Assembly: GCF_001244735.1 (NCBI RefSeq)
Contig: NZ_LN868937.1
Coordinates: forward strand, 101,332-165,331
From: Bacillus andreraoultii
Lineage (GTDB): Bacteria; Bacillota; Bacilli; Bacillales; Caldibacillaceae
Length of the DNA: 64,000 nt
Reading direction: 5' to 3'
The position numbers and the translations under genes are program-made. Positions 1-9,147 of this stretch are shown here, one piece after another. Each line of letters begins with the position of its first letter. The first letter of the stretch is position 1. The notes beneath the pieces were generated by a model. The model had not been told where the DNA came from and did not search any database. It saw only the letters and a list, made by a program, of their open reading frames with translations.

Positions 1-320
1 TGTGGTCATTTCGATAATTGTGTTGCTATTTTGCCATCAAATTACGTTTTTGTAATCCAAAACCGAACTACTTAATAAATAGCGAGAAGATAGCATATTT
101 TGGGATTATTGAACAGTCCATTAAAAATAGGGCTAGATGGGAGAGGTAAAATGTGGAAATTGTCTATTAAGTTGAACAAGATATCCAGATTCATACCAAC
201 AATGAATGAAAAAAAGAAAATGGTGGATACCTCCAATAAAGTGACATGGAGGACCTGCCATTTTCTTTTCAAAATTAAGGGGTCTGGAATATACTATGAT
301 GTGTTAAACTAAATATAAAT
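1..320. other. No convincing gene
   Basis: Two overlapping short open frames lie here on opposite strands, but neither has a good ribosome site combined with a recognisable protein. I see no RNA gene or IS end. The stretch is probably intergenic or decayed sequence. Confidence 0.4.
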
Positions 321-375
321 CGAGAGTAGGGATAACCCTAAGTCGCCAAACTTGTTCTGTTATCCTTATTTCTCG
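321..375 (-). terminator. Long hairpin at the end of the small peptide gene
   Basis: Arms CGAGA and GGATAAC (321-336) pair with GTTATCC and TCTCG (359-375) around a loop of about 22 nt. It overlaps the last codons of the 24-aa peptide read on the minus strand. The T-tract on that side is weak, so termination is an inference; an mRNA-stabilising structure is the alternative. Confidence 0.4.
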
Positions 376-440
376 TTCTTAGCATCTTTTAGGACAATCG
401 CCAATACAACTAATCCCCAGATGCTTAGAGCAACCTCCAT
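366..440 (-). CDS. Possible small hydrophobic (type I toxin-like) peptide, 24 aa
   Basis: A 24-residue frame on the minus strand starts MEVALSIWGLVVLAIV and ends with a charged KDAKNEK-type tail. It is preceded by a near-perfect ribosome site (aggaggt, 8-9 nt before ATG at 440) and followed by a long hairpin. One short membrane helix plus a basic or acidic tail and a strong ribosome site is the pattern of Bacillus type I toxins such as the TxpA/BsrG and holin-like groups, but I cannot match it to a named family. No antisense RNA promoter was identified. It may equally be a small membrane peptide with another role or a chance frame; the strong ribosome site is the main support. Confidence 0.4.
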   Translation of the reverse strand: MEVALSIWGLVVLAIVLKDAKNEK

Positions 441-817
441 CCTTCCACCTCCTGTTTTTGTCGCTTGTCTTAATTATACAACAATAAAGTTATTCAAGTG
501 AACGATCCTATGAGTAGAATAATAGGTTTATAGCCTTTTCTTTCCTTACTTAAAATACTTTTGCTTTTATGTTATAATGCAAAATTAATTTTAAAGATTG
601 ATTTGATTGTGATGTACAGACACTGAAGACCACCACTACCAGAAAATGATTCTATTATGAAGTAGAGATTAATTTAATACTAGGCATAACCCCCATCGAC
701 CAAATACCCCACCCTTTTACAATAAGCGAAATATAACTAATATAGTCAATTACAGAATAACATTGATTCGATTCCAAAATTAAAGCGATTATATATTAAG
801 GCAATGAATGTACACTT
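441..817. other. Intergenic, no gene recognised
   Basis: AT-rich stretch with a TATAAT-like box near 570 but no well-spaced -35. No reading frame with a ribosome site was found. It ends in a rho-independent terminator (818-847), so a short untranslated transcript could run through here; that is only an inference. Confidence 0.35.
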
Positions 818-847
818 GATCCTGTTTTAAAATACAGGGTCTTTTTT
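818..847 (+). terminator. Rho-independent terminator
   Basis: Stem GATCCTGT (818-825) pairs with ACAGGGTC (834-841), with an 8-nt loop and a run of six T after it. No gene is seen directly upstream, so the transcript it ends is unknown. Confidence 0.55.
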
Positions 848-969
848 ATGTGGTTTTATAAAAATATTAAACATTAGCTGCAATAAATGTTTAATAATAT
901 CAAATAATACCTTTACATTATTAAAAAATATGTTAAACTAAATTTAAATATAAAGGAGTGAGGGAATAT

Positions 970-1269
970 ATGGATATAAAAAATGTACCAGATTGGATTT
1001 TATCCTTAGATGAAGAAGATATGGAATTCATTAAAAAATTCGTAATGAATTCAGGATCTTTAAAAGAAATAGCAAAAATTTATGAGGTTTCTTATCCAAC
1101 GGTCAGGATTAAGTTGGATAGGTTAATTGAAAAGATAAAATTGAATGATGCTGCTGATAATGAGGAATTTATAAAATTCATTAAACAGCTTTCAATTGAT
1201 GACCGTATTAATTTGGAAGAGGCAAAATTAATTATAGAAAAATATAAAAATGAAAAGGGTGAAAGATGA
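970..1269 (+). CDS. DUF2089-family protein with HTH
   Basis: The 99-residue product looks like the DUF2089 family: a helix-turn-helix-like stretch (about residues 30-56, SLKEIAKIYEVSYPTVR) followed by an acidic helical tail. Members are often encoded beside small ABC exporters and are presumed regulators of them. I chose ATG 970 over the GTG at 958 because the AAGGAG at 952-957 directly abuts that GTG. The stop overlaps the next start (ATGA), and the four genes 970-3194 read as one operon with an inhibitor-like regulator, a membrane protein and an ABC pair. DNA binding is inferred, not shown. Confidence 0.7.
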   Translation: MDIKNVPDWILSLDEEDMEFIKKFVMNSGSLKEIAKIYEVSYPTVRIKLDRLIEKIKLNDAADNEEFIKFIKQLSIDDRINLEEAKLIIEKYKNEKGER

Positions 1270-1556
1270 TGTTTGGTTTTGGTTTTTATGATGTTTTTAT
1301 TATTGCTGGAATACTTGGTGTGCAATACTTTTTATCAACGAGAAATAGTGTTTATTGGGGAGGAGTTATCCCATTGGTTTTCGTTGTTTGGCGTACTTGG
1401 ATATTTTTTAATGAAAACGAAAAGTTTCTTTCTTATGCGTTAATTCTTTTACTTGGACTTGCCTTTCTAATTGGTGGTTGGTACGAGGGCAGAAAAGCTC
1501 TTCATAAAAAGAGAAAGCAAGAATTGGATAAAATGAAGTCTCATGATATGAAATAA
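1266..1556 (+). CDS. Small membrane protein of the ABC operon
   Basis: A 96-residue protein with about three hydrophobic segments (roughly residues 5-22, 30-48 and 56-75) and a strongly basic C-terminus rich in Lys and Arg. Its start overlaps the stop of the DUF2089 gene, which indicates translational coupling. Proteins of this size and position accompany DUF2089/ABC-2 operons in Bacillaceae, but the function is not known to me. It probably sits in the cell membrane with its basic tail inside. Confidence 0.65.
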   Translation: MMFGFGFYDVFIIAGILGVQYFLSTRNSVYWGGVIPLVFVVWRTWIFFNENEKFLSYALILLLGLAFLIGGWYEGRKALHKKRKQELDKMKSHDMK

Positions 1557-1577
1557 AAGAAAAAGGGAGAGAAGAAA

Positions 1578-2276
1578 GTGGTTCATATATTAAAAAGGGA
1601 GTTTATTGATTCATTTAAAAGTATACGGTCAATCCTTATTATTTTATTTATTATTTTCATTTCTTATCAAGCAGCTGCATTTGTCGATAATAATCCTAGC
1701 TTTATTAATGAACTTACCGGGGCTGGAGGCGAGGAAGGCTCTGCATATACGGCAGCAATTGCCTTGATTGTACTCGTGTTTGGTTTTTTGCTTGTTTTTG
1801 CCACATCTCATGATTTGGTTTACAAGGAGATTGAGTTGAAAACGATTCGACTGCTTGTGACAAAAGTGCCAAGGCTACAAATTATGTTAGGTAAGTTACT
1901 AGGAACGATGTTGTTTTGGATTATCACAATCTCTATATCCTTCAGCATATTATCTATGTTTGCGAATTCTTGGTTCCCAAAGGATTATTTTCAAACCATA
2001 ATATTCTTATTTTATATTGTCAGTTTTGTATTACTAATCTCCACTGCCATTACGAAAACAAAACTAACAATGTTCTTAGGAATTATATTAGGTATAAGTT
2101 TGCCAATTATAGGCCTGACAGCAATAGTATCCGATAAATGGTATTTAGCACCATTCAAATATATCTTGCCATATAAATACTTAGATGGTTCATTTGGTTT
2201 GATGTTTGTTCCGTTGGCCATTGGTATTATTTATTTTCTAATATCTGTTTTACTTATGCAAAGGAAGGACTTATAA
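1578..2276 (+). CDS. ABC-2 type transporter permease
   Basis: The 232-residue protein has about six predicted membrane helices (near 15-35, 57-80, 105-125, 133-155, 160-183 and 205-225) and the layout of short ABC-2 permeases. The GTG start at 1578 follows AGGGAGAG. The last codon is followed immediately by the ATG of the ATPase gene, so the two are made together and should form one exporter. The substrate cannot be deduced; small ABC-2 systems of this kind export peptides, antibiotics or lipids or respond to envelope stress. Confidence 0.8.
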   Translation: MVHILKREFIDSFKSIRSILIILFIIFISYQAAAFVDNNPSFINELTGAGGEEGSAYTAAIALIVLVFGFLLVFATSHDLVYKEIELKTIRLLVTKVPRLQIMLGKLLGTMLFWIITISISFSILSMFANSWFPKDYFQTIIFLFYIVSFVLLISTAITKTKLTMFLGIILGISLPIIGLTAIVSDKWYLAPFKYILPYKYLDGSFGLMFVPLAIGIIYFLISVLLMQRKDL

Positions 2277-3194
2277 ATGACGGAGATAATTAAAATAAAT
2301 CAATTGACAAAAAGATATGGAACAACTGAAGTTTTAAAAGGTATTAATTTAACAATTCATCAAGGCGAGGTCTTTGGCTTTGTTGGTCATAATGGAGCAG
2401 GAAAATCAACCTTTATCCATACAATTACAGGAATAATTCACAAAAGCTCAGGTATTTTTAAGATAAAGGATGCTCCCGATGATCAGATTGATAAATCGAA
2501 AAAAGTAATGGGCGTAATGCCGGATGTCTCTAATTTATATGAACATATGAGAGGAATACACTTTTTACGTTATATGGGTAAACTGTCGGGAGATCGACGT
2601 AGCAAGAGAGATTATACAATCCTAATGAAAGAGGTTGGGTTAGAAGGTGCTGAAAAGAAAAAGATAAAGACATATTCCTTTGGTATGAAAAAGAAAATAT
2701 GTATAGCTCAGGCGTTACTTGGAAATCCTGACTTAATTATTCTGGATGAGCCAACCTCTGGCCTTGATCCGGAATCGGCAATTAAAATACGAAACTTAGT
2801 AATGAGACAGCAAAAACTTGGAAAAACTATTCTTCTCACCTCACATAATTTAGATGAAATCGACAAAGTAAGTGATAGGGTAGGTATTTTAAGCGATGGT
2901 GTTATAAAAAAACTAGGTACACCCCGACAATTAAAAGAAGAAACTGGGGTTGGAATTAGTATCTCTGTCCGAACGAAGCCAACTTTACGGAAAGATGACA
3001 TTCAAATGCTTTCTAAGAAACTTGACATGGATGTGACCTTTGTAGAAAGTAAAAAAGAATATACGCTGTTACAAGTTGCTTCAGATGAGGATATTTCATT
3101 ATTATCAAAAGAGCTAATCGAATCTGGTGTTCAATTATATGAATTGAAAGTGGAAGAACGTTCATTAGAGGATGTGTTTATGAACACTAAATAG
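2277..3194 (+). CDS. ABC transporter ATP-binding protein
   Basis: A 305-residue ATPase. Walker A is GHNGAGKST (37-45), the signature is a variant SFGMKKK near 130, Walker B is LIILDEP near 153, and the H-loop is in LLTSHNLDE near 187. The last 80 residues form the extra C-terminal domain common to drug- and peptide-export ATPases that pair with ABC-2 permeases. The ATG directly follows the permease stop. It should power the exporter encoded by 1578-2276. The LSGGQ motif is reduced to SFGM, which is usual in this subfamily. Confidence 0.9.
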   Translation: MTEIIKINQLTKRYGTTEVLKGINLTIHQGEVFGFVGHNGAGKSTFIHTITGIIHKSSGIFKIKDAPDDQIDKSKKVMGVMPDVSNLYEHMRGIHFLRYMGKLSGDRRSKRDYTILMKEVGLEGAEKKKIKTYSFGMKKKICIAQALLGNPDLIILDEPTSGLDPESAIKIRNLVMRQQKLGKTILLTSHNLDEIDKVSDRVGILSDGVIKKLGTPRQLKEETGVGISISVRTKPTLRKDDIQMLSKKLDMDVTFVESKKEYTLLQVASDEDISLLSKELIESGVQLYELKVEERSLEDVFMNTK

Positions 3195-3521
3195 TGAACT
3201 AGAAAGGACATTATTTGGCTTTTCCAAAATAATTGTTATGGATATAAAATAGAAGGCATTCTCAGATATAATAGGGTTTAGCCATGTATAATGTGGCTTT
3301 AAGATTAAGTTTGATATTATATAATAAAGATTGATAATTCATAATAAAATCCGATACAATTATGTTAATATACGGTTCTTCCGCAATCAGGCCATATTGC
3401 TGAAGACTTTCTTCAAAGGTAATTGGAAACCTATGTTAAAAAGGTATGATAGATATTTTGTTGGATTGTATTTTAACTATGTAGCTAGTTAGGAAGTAAC
3501 TCGTTAAAATGGGGTGTAAAA
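3195..3521. other. Intergenic stretch with a palindrome, no gene
   Basis: No frame with a ribosome site was found in these 327 bases. A stable palindrome lies at 3377-3406. No clear terminator follows the ATPase gene. Confidence 0.4.
3377..3406. repeat. Palindromic hairpin
   Basis: TCTTC-c-GCAAT pairs with ATTGC-t-GAAGA around an 8-nt loop (caggccat). There is no T-tract, so it is not a normal terminator. It may be a dispersed palindromic element or part of a decayed element; no second copy was noticed in this window. Confidence 0.4.
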
Positions 3522-3752
3522 ATGGATTCGTTACTTTGGATAACTGTTGGTTTCATCATAATCGGATTTGTTGTTCTTGTTTCTATGAAAAAAAGTATGG
3601 AAAGGAAGGTAGCTATAATAATAGAAAACGAGGAAAGTATGGAGAGTAAACAGATTTCAAATAAACCCGTTATCTGGTGGATAGTGGGAACCACGGTATG
3701 GGGACTAGTAAGTATGTTTTTAATCGTACGGTCTTTTTCTGTTTTTATGTAA
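3522..3752 (+). CDS. Small two-helix membrane protein, unknown
   Basis: A 76-residue protein with one hydrophobic helix at each end (about 3-20 and 50-74) joined by a polar, Glu/Lys-rich segment. The ATG at 3522 is preceded by GGGGTG, an acceptable ribosome site. I recognise no family. It lies alone between the ABC operon and the rpsR promoter. The helix-loop-helix layout with charged linker argues that it is real, but it could also be a relic. Confidence 0.5.
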   Translation: MDSLLWITVGFIIIGFVVLVSMKKSMERKVAIIIENEESMESKQISNKPVIWWIVGTTVWGLVSMFLIVRSFSVFM

Positions 3753-3919
3753 AATGGAGTTAAGACGAAGTAATTCATTTTTGTGAAAGACTGTATTTAA
3801 GTAATCGGGTGCGATTGTGAGACAATAATAAGTAAATTATTATGGGACAAAACCTAAAATATCCTAATAATTCCATTTAATCAATCTTTATTTTCAACAA
3901 AACCTTGTCCTTTTAAATA

Positions 3920-3948
3920 TTGACATTAGAGTTCTATTTCGTTATTAT
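3920..3948 (+). promoter_or_regulatory. Sigma-A-type promoter for rpsR
   Basis: A perfect TTGACA (3920-3925), a 17-nt spacer and TATTAT (3943-3948) match a housekeeping promoter. Transcription from about 3955 would give rpsR a 5' leader of roughly 155 nt. In related Bacilli rpsR is normally transcribed from upstream of rpsF, so this promoter supports an independent rpsR unit. Confidence 0.7.
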
Positions 3949-4016
3949 TATCTATACACACATAAACGAATTTACACACTTTTTATATAAAACACACACA
4001 AAATCAAGTTTGACAA

Positions 4017-4064
4017 GGGATTATGTCCAATTACACACCGAACGGAGGACATAACTTCCTTTTT
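4017..4064 (+). promoter_or_regulatory. Structured rpsR leader, possible S6:S18 or attenuator element
   Basis: GG-ATTATGTCC (4018-4028) pairs with GGACATAA-CTTCC (4047-4059), enclosing a loop that holds ACACCG. A T-run follows at 4060-4064. ACACCG-type bulges are the conserved part of the mRNA motif bound by the S6:S18 complex in rpsF leaders, and resemble the 16S rRNA site of S18. The hairpin plus T-run also looks like an intrinsic terminator. The two readings are compatible with autoregulated attenuation. The structure is seen; ligand binding is inferred. Confidence 0.5.
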
Positions 4065-4111
4065 AATCTATGTACGGGTATTTTAACATTGTAAAGAAAG
4101 GAGTGTTATAG

Positions 4112-4354
4112 ATGGCTGGTGCAGGAAGAAAAGGTCGTGGAAAACGTCGGAAAGTGTGTTATTTCACTGCGAACGGTATTACACATATCGATTATAAAGA
4201 TGTTGAACTTCTTAAAAAGTTTATTTCTGAACGTGGTAAAATTTTACCTCGTCGTGTAACAGGAACAAGTGCTAAATATCAACGTATGTTAACAAGAGCA
4301 ATTAAACGTGCTCGTCAAGTTGCATTACTTCCATATGTTTCAGAAGAAAGATAA
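4112..4354 (+). CDS. rpsR: 30S ribosomal protein S18
   Basis: The 80-residue product carries the typical S18 core ([17 protein letters not shown], then [19 protein letters not shown] and the basic [22 protein letters not shown] end). S18 binds 16S rRNA with S6 in the platform of the small subunit. GAAAGGAG precedes ATG 4112 at good spacing. Normally the gene is third in rpsF-ssb-rpsR; here no rpsF or ssb lies within the preceding 4 kb, and the gene has its own promoter and leader. A strong terminator follows. Confidence 0.98.
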   Translation: MAGAGRKGRGKRRKVCYFTANGITHIDYKDVELLKKFISERGKILPRRVTGTSAKYQRMLTRAIKRARQVALLPYVSEER

Positions 4355-4369
4355 TAATCGTATTCGTAG

Positions 4370-4409
4370 AAGCGACAAAGAGTATTCTTTGTCGCTTCTT
4401 CTCTTTTTC
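4370..4409 (+). terminator. Terminator of rpsR
   Basis: AAGCGACAAAGA pairs perfectly with TCTTTGTCGCTT (about 4370-4397), followed by a T-rich tail. Confidence 0.9.
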
Positions 4410-4491
4410 ATACATATAAAGAATGGATAAGCTTGAAATTTTGGTTCTTTGTCAAATGTTGGGGTTAAGCTACCGCGCTTTCGCTTGGTGA

Positions 4492-4537
4492 CCTTTTATT
4501 GTAGGTATGAAATAAAATTCATACCTACAATAAAAGG
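4492..4537 (-). terminator. Perfect hairpin downstream of the ISL3 transposase
   Basis: A 20-bp perfect stem, CCTTTTATTGTAGGTATGAA against its complement with a 6-nt loop, lies between the transposase stop and the left IS end. It probably ends the transposase transcript and blocks readthrough across the IS border. Confidence 0.6.
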
Positions 4538-4547
4538 GGGATTATTT

Positions 4548-5771
4548 CTAGCCTAGATGGACCCCTATTCCTTTATACTTGTGTGATAACAATATTCTAG
4601 CTCTTGCTCGTTTGAAGTTTCTGAAACCATACGCATTCCGTTTTATTACCTTTGTGTGGTTATTTATTCCTTCCAGAAATCCATTAGAATAGCTATACAT
4701 AAAACTATTTAAAATTTCTTTTTCCCAGTTTTTAAACGTCCGTATGCTGCGTAGAAATTCCTGCACTCCAGTATCTCTAACTAACTGATAAAACGTGTTT
4801 AAGCCTTCTTTGGTTTTACGCATACCTTCTGAACCATTTTCTTTCGCTTGTTTGAACCATTCACAATAAGCCTCTTTTAATTGATACGCCATATCTAGTT
4901 CCTTCGACATACCACGGTATCGATCTAGGTACCATCTCTCGTTTTCGGTTAGTTTCGCACTATCTTTGTAAAATACATATCTCATTTTTTTACACTTTTT
5001 CCGGTCATAATCATTCCAATCTGACTGAATCCGCCTTCTTACTTTATCAAGTGCCCAATAGATATAGCGACAAAAATGAAAATGGTCGGCTATAATTAGT
5101 GGATGATCTAAGGCCTTTCGTACAGCCGATTTAAAGGAATGGCTCATGTCCATAATGACTATTTCTACATTGGCCCCATACTTTCGTAAGTATTGTGATA
5201 TTGTTTTTCCTTTTCTATTCGGTAATATATCCAAAGGCTCTCTTGTATCTCCGTTTGCGATGATTAACTGATACTTTCCTTCTTTGGTATCCCCTTTATA
5301 CTCATCTATAGCGATTACTCTCGGGAGTTCCTTAACTTCCCCTACTTCATTTTCGGCAAATGCATCAAATCGTCTTATAACCGTTGAAATCGAAGTACCA
5401 TATTGTTGAGCTAGTTCCTTAAATGTTTTGGCTTGAACACTTCTCACGTTTACAGCCTGATTCCACTCTTTGGTAAACCGTTTATAACGCTCCACAAAAT
5501 TGTTTTTCTCAGGAAACCTCTTCTCGCAAGCATCACAACGATATCGTCTCTTGTTATAAAAGATATAGCAGAGGCGTTCAAACCACTTTAAATGCTTGAT
5601 TTTCTGCATTCGATAATCATGAATTTGTCGTGTTTTGGCACCACATCTAGGACAAGTATGTGTGCGTGCTTCCATTTCAACAAACAACGCTAATCTGTCA
5701 TCCATTTGTTCCACTTTTAGTATTTTTACGTCTTCTAATCCTGGCATAATTATGTTATTATTCATTTGCAC
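4548..5771 (-). CDS. ISL3-family transposase
   Basis: A 407-residue transposase with the ISL3 layout: an N-terminal zinc-binding region (CPRCGAKT near 38 and YRCDACEKRFP near 78), an HTH (FKELAQQYGTSISTVIRRF near 118-136) and a DDE catalytic core (IAIDEYKGD near 150, IVIMDMSHSF near 205, and the C-terminal SNGFLEGINNHTKVIKR with the Glu). The full length suggests it is active. GTG 5771 has AAAGGGAG just upstream; ATG 5765 is an alternative start. It is the only gene of the IS. Confidence 0.95.
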   Translation of the reverse strand: MQMNNNIIMPGLEDVKILKVEQMDDRLALFVEMEARTHTCPRCGAKTRQIHDYRMQKIKHLKWFERLCYIFYNKRRYRCDACEKRFPEKNNFVERYKRFTKEWNQAVNVRSVQAKTFKELAQQYGTSISTVIRRFDAFAENEVGEVKELPRVIAIDEYKGDTKEGKYQLIIANGDTREPLDILPNRKGKTISQYLRKYGANVEIVIMDMSHSFKSAVRKALDHPLIIADHFHFCRYIYWALDKVRRRIQSDWNDYDRKKCKKMRYVFYKDSAKLTENERWYLDRYRGMSKELDMAYQLKEAYCEWFKQAKENGSEGMRKTKEGLNTFYQLVRDTGVQEFLRSIRTFKNWEKEILNSFMYSYSNGFLEGINNHTKVIKRNAYGFRNFKRARARILLSHKYKGIGVHLG

Positions 5772-6129
5772 ACGACTCCCTTTCTTTAACTTGTTTCTGT
5801 CAATTCAAGTATAAAAGGAAATTAGGAGTCGTGTGTCTCTTTTTTTTGAATCTTTTATTAACCCCAACATTTATTATAGAGCCGAAATTTTTACCTCATC
5901 AATTCCACTACTGAATGTACAATTTTTACTGTTATCGGACATAAAAATAATGATTATGCAATTTAACAAACGATTAAAAACTGTATGATAATTGATAAAG
6001 TAATCATAATAGTAGATTTCATGTATTATTGCTTAGTTGAAGCGACTGGTTATTATCTGTAAAATAAGGATATAGGAAATTGACATTTTTAGGGGAAATT
6101 TATCAAAACAACATAGACGAGGTGTTTTA

Positions 6130-7065
6130 GTGAAAGCAAAGACTTTAACGGAAGGTGCAATTAGTTTAGCCATTTATACAATTATGCTATTGATCTTCTT
6201 GTATGTTCCCATATTTGGGGCTATCATTATATTTGCACTACCAGTATCTTATATTTATTTTACAGCGAAGCACAATTGGAAAGATGGGTTGTTAGTTTTT
6301 ATTGCCTCAGTCATCCTTACATTTATTATAGGCTCGTGGGCCGCTTTATTCATTCCGTTTTCATATGGAATTGTAGGTATCGTACTTGGTTGGTGTATTT
6401 ATACAAAAAAGGAAAGATTCATTTCATTTTCAGCAGCATCATTAGTCTTACTAATCAGTCTAGTCATTGGGTATATCGTAACAACTATATTTTTTAATAT
6501 CGATTACTTAAAAGAAATACAAGATATGGTTTCTCAATCATTAAATGAGAGTATGACGATGCTTGAAATGTTAGGACAAGAAACAGAACAGATGAAAACT
6601 AGGTTAAATGAATTTGGAGATTTATTTATTACACTTCTTCCTAGTTTACTTATACTGTTATCTGCTATTAGTGTATTACTCATTCAATTAATTTCCTACC
6701 CAATTTTGAAAAGATTAGGTGTTGAAGTAAGTCATGCTAGACCATTTAGAGATATATCATTACCAAAAAGTCTAATCTGGTACTTTTTAATCATTATGAT
6801 TCTTTCGCTAGTTATTGAAGCAGAAAAAGGAACGTTTATATATAATGTTATTACGAACTTTCTGTTCGTTATTGACTTTCTTTTTGTTTTGCAAGCCATT
6901 ACATTTCTATTTAATGTTTGTTATAAAAAAGGAATACATAAAACATGGGCTATTGTTGGAACGATTTTTATCTTATTAAATCCATTAGCAAATCAATTGG
7001 CTAAAATTATTGGTATATTTGATTTAGGGTTTGATTTAAGAAATCAAATACAGAGAAAAGAATAA
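6130..7065 (+). CDS. yybS: YybS family (DUF2232) membrane protein
   Basis: A 311-residue integral membrane protein with about eight hydrophobic segments and a polar stretch near 130-165, matching YybS/DUF2232 in size and in position before gdpP and rplI. The family resembles the membrane S component of transporters but has no settled function. GTG 6130 follows GAGGTG. Its place in the yybS-gdpP-rplI-dnaC block is conserved in Bacillus. No catalytic motif is seen. Confidence 0.9.
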   Translation: MKAKTLTEGAISLAIYTIMLLIFLYVPIFGAIIIFALPVSYIYFTAKHNWKDGLLVFIASVILTFIIGSWAALFIPFSYGIVGIVLGWCIYTKKERFISFSAASLVLLISLVIGYIVTTIFFNIDYLKEIQDMVSQSLNESMTMLEMLGQETEQMKTRLNEFGDLFITLLPSLLILLSAISVLLIQLISYPILKRLGVEVSHARPFRDISLPKSLIWYFLIIMILSLVIEAEKGTFIYNVITNFLFVIDFLFVLQAITFLFNVCYKKGIHKTWAIVGTIFILLNPLANQLAKIIGIFDLGFDLRNQIQRKE

Positions 7066-7176
7066 ATTTAGATAGAGATGGCGTTACATCTTTTGCATAG
7101 GAAGAGTGAAATTGAATATGAATTGTATTAAACAAAAATTTCACTTGATTTTCAAAAAAATTAGGAGTTGGAGTAT

Positions 7177-9147
7177 ATGCCAATCTTTTTAAGAACTGGC
7201 CATATGAAAAAACTATTAATTGGTTTTTTCGCCATTATGTTCTTATTATTAGTTATATTAGGTTTTTACAACTGGGTGCTAAGTGGAATAGCATGTATTA
7301 TTTTAGTGGCATTTTTGATTTTACTCATTCGAAGTAGTGCTTATTTTCAGACCCAAGTTGAAAAGTATGTATCGCTTCTTTCTTACCGGGTTAAAAAGGT
7401 TGGTGAAGAGGCGTTACTAGAAATGCCAATTGGAATTATTTTAATTAATGATGACAATATCGTGGAGTGGGCCAATCCTTATATGAATGTGAATTTCCAA
7501 GAGGAATCATTAATTGGAAAGTCAATCTATGATTTGTCTGATGAGTTAATTCAAATGATCATCCAAGAGTTAGAAAAAGGGATTATAACGATTAATAATC
7601 AAAAATTCCGCGTCGTATATAAAAAGGAAGAAAAATTAATCTATTTTTTCGATATAACTGAGCAAGCCTTAATTGAACAAAAATATCAGGAAGAACAACC
7701 AGTCATAGCGATTGTCTTTCTCGATAATTATGATGAAGTGACTCAAGGAATGGATGATTTAGCTCGTGGATCATTAAATGGACGGGTTACATCATTACTA
7801 AATGAGTGGGCGAATGAATTTGGGATCTATTTAAAAAGAGTTACAGCTGACCGATTTATGGCTGTATTAAATCAAAAAATTTTAAGTGAGTTAGAAAAGG
7901 GTAAATTTTCGATACTCGACGATATTCGTGAATCAGGTGCAAAAAACAGCCTTCCCTTAACACTTAGTATTGGAGTTGGAGCAGGGGTTTCATCCTTACC
8001 AGAATTGGGGAGTATTGCCCAATCAAGTCTTGACTTAGCATTAGGCCGGGGGGGAGACCAAGTTGCAATTAAACTACCGAATGGAAAAGTGAGATTTTAT
8101 GGCGGAAAAACAAACCCAATTGAGAAACGGACACGAGTACGGGCACGAGTTATCTCTCATGCACTACGAGAATTAATTGAAGAAAGTGATCGTATTTTTA
8201 TTATGGGACATAATTATCCGGATATGGATGCGATTGGGTCGTCTATCGGTATTTTAAAAATTGCACAAATGAATGGAAAAGAATCTTATGTTATACTTAA
8301 TGAGCAAGAAATAGATTCTGGTGTAAGAAAATTACTAAATGAGGTTAAAGAGAAATCCGATATATATGATCATTTTATTTCCCCACAAGATGCGCTCGAA
8401 ATGAGCATGACCAATGCTTTATTAGTCATTGTGGATACCCATAAGCCATCTTTAGTTATTGAAGAACGTCTAGTCAACCGTTGTGAAAGAATTGTCGTTA
8501 TTGATCACCATAGGAGAAGCGAGGAATTTGTACAGAATCCATTACTTGTTTATATGGAACCGTATGCTTCATCTACATCTGAATTAGTGACTGAACTACT
8601 CCAATATCAACCTAATCGTAAAATAGATATTCTTGAGGCAACTGCTCTACTTGCAGGTATAATTGTTGATACAAAGAGCTTTACACTACGTACTGGTTCA
8701 CGGACGTTTGATGCAGCCTCTTATTTACGAACAAAAGGTGCAGATACCGTATTAGTTCAAAAATTTTTACGAGAAGATTTAGATACATTTATTAAACGGG
8801 CAAAGCTTGTTGAAAATGTAGAATTTTACAGACGGGGAATTGCGATTACAAGAGCAAATGCGTCTGAACAGTATAATCAGATTTTAATTGCCCAAACGGC
8901 AGACTTACTGTTAGCGATGGAAAATGTTGAAGCTTCCTTTGTTATATCAAAACGTCCGGATGATACGGTAGGTATTAGTGCGCGCTCCCTAGGTAAGGTA
9001 AATGTGCAGCTCATTATGGAACAACTTGAAGGAGGCGGCCACCTAACGAACGCAGCAACACAATTAACAGACACGACAATTGCTGATGCGGAAAAACGGC
9101 TTAAAGCTGTCATCGATAAGTATTTAGAAGGAGTGAATGAATCATGA
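7177..9147 (+). CDS. gdpP: Cyclic-di-AMP phosphodiesterase GdpP
   Basis: A 656-residue membrane phosphodiesterase that hydrolyses c-di-AMP to pApA. Two N-terminal helices (about 8-50) are followed by a PAS-like domain, a degenerate GGDEF domain ([10 protein letters not shown] region) and a DHH/DHHA1 domain with [29 protein letters not shown] and the GGGH motif near the end. I start at ATG 7177, since AGGAG (7163-7167) abuts the in-frame TTG at 7168. The end overlaps rplI by 4 nt. It controls potassium, wall stress and beta-lactam tolerance in relatives. Confidence 0.96.
   Translation: MPIFLRTGHMKKLLIGFFAIMFLLLVILGFYNWVLSGIACIILVAFLILLIRSSAYFQTQVEKYVSLLSYRVKKVGEEALLEMPIGIILINDDNIVEWANPYMNVNFQEESLIGKSIYDLSDELIQMIIQELEKGIITINNQKFRVVYKKEEKLIYFFDITEQALIEQKYQEEQPVIAIVFLDNYDEVTQGMDDLARGSLNGRVTSLLNEWANEFGIYLKRVTADRFMAVLNQKILSELEKGKFSILDDIRESGAKNSLPLTLSIGVGAGVSSLPELGSIAQSSLDLALGRGGDQVAIKLPNGKVRFYGGKTNPIEKRTRVRARVISHALRELIEESDRIFIMGHNYPDMDAIGSSIGILKIAQMNGKESYVILNEQEIDSGVRKLLNEVKEKSDIYDHFISPQDALEMSMTNALLVIVDTHKPSLVIEERLVNRCERIVVIDHHRRSEEFVQNPLLVYMEPYASSTSELVTELLQYQPNRKIDILEATALLAGIIVDTKSFTLRTGSRTFDAASYLRTKGADTVLVQKFLREDLDTFIKRAKLVENVEFYRRGIAITRANASEQYNQILIAQTADLLLAMENVEASFVISKRPDDTVGISARSLGKVNVQLIMEQLEGGGHLTNAATQLTDTTIADAEKRLKAVIDKYLEGVNES

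Larger units (their letters stand above)
4443..5883 (-). mobile_element. Intact ISL3-family insertion sequence, 1441 bp
   Basis: The ends carry imperfect inverted repeats of about 26 bp (left GGTTCTTTGTCAAATGTTGG..., right end reading inward GGCTCTATAATAAATGTTGG...), identical over their inner AAATGTTGGGGTTAA. The 8-bp sequence GAAATTTT is duplicated directly outside both ends (4435-4442 and 5884-5891), the target duplication length of the ISL3 family. One full-length transposase gene is inside. The intact repeats and duplication point to a recent insertion between rpsR and yybS. Confidence 0.95.

Noticed and set aside
100..312. 70-codon frame on the plus strand
   Set aside because: No good ribosome site, no recognisable protein pattern and a competing frame on the other strand.
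4017..4064. Simple terminator of the upstream small membrane protein gene
   Set aside because: It lies downstream of a strong promoter at 3920-3948 and within the rpsR leader, so a leader role is more likely, though not proven.
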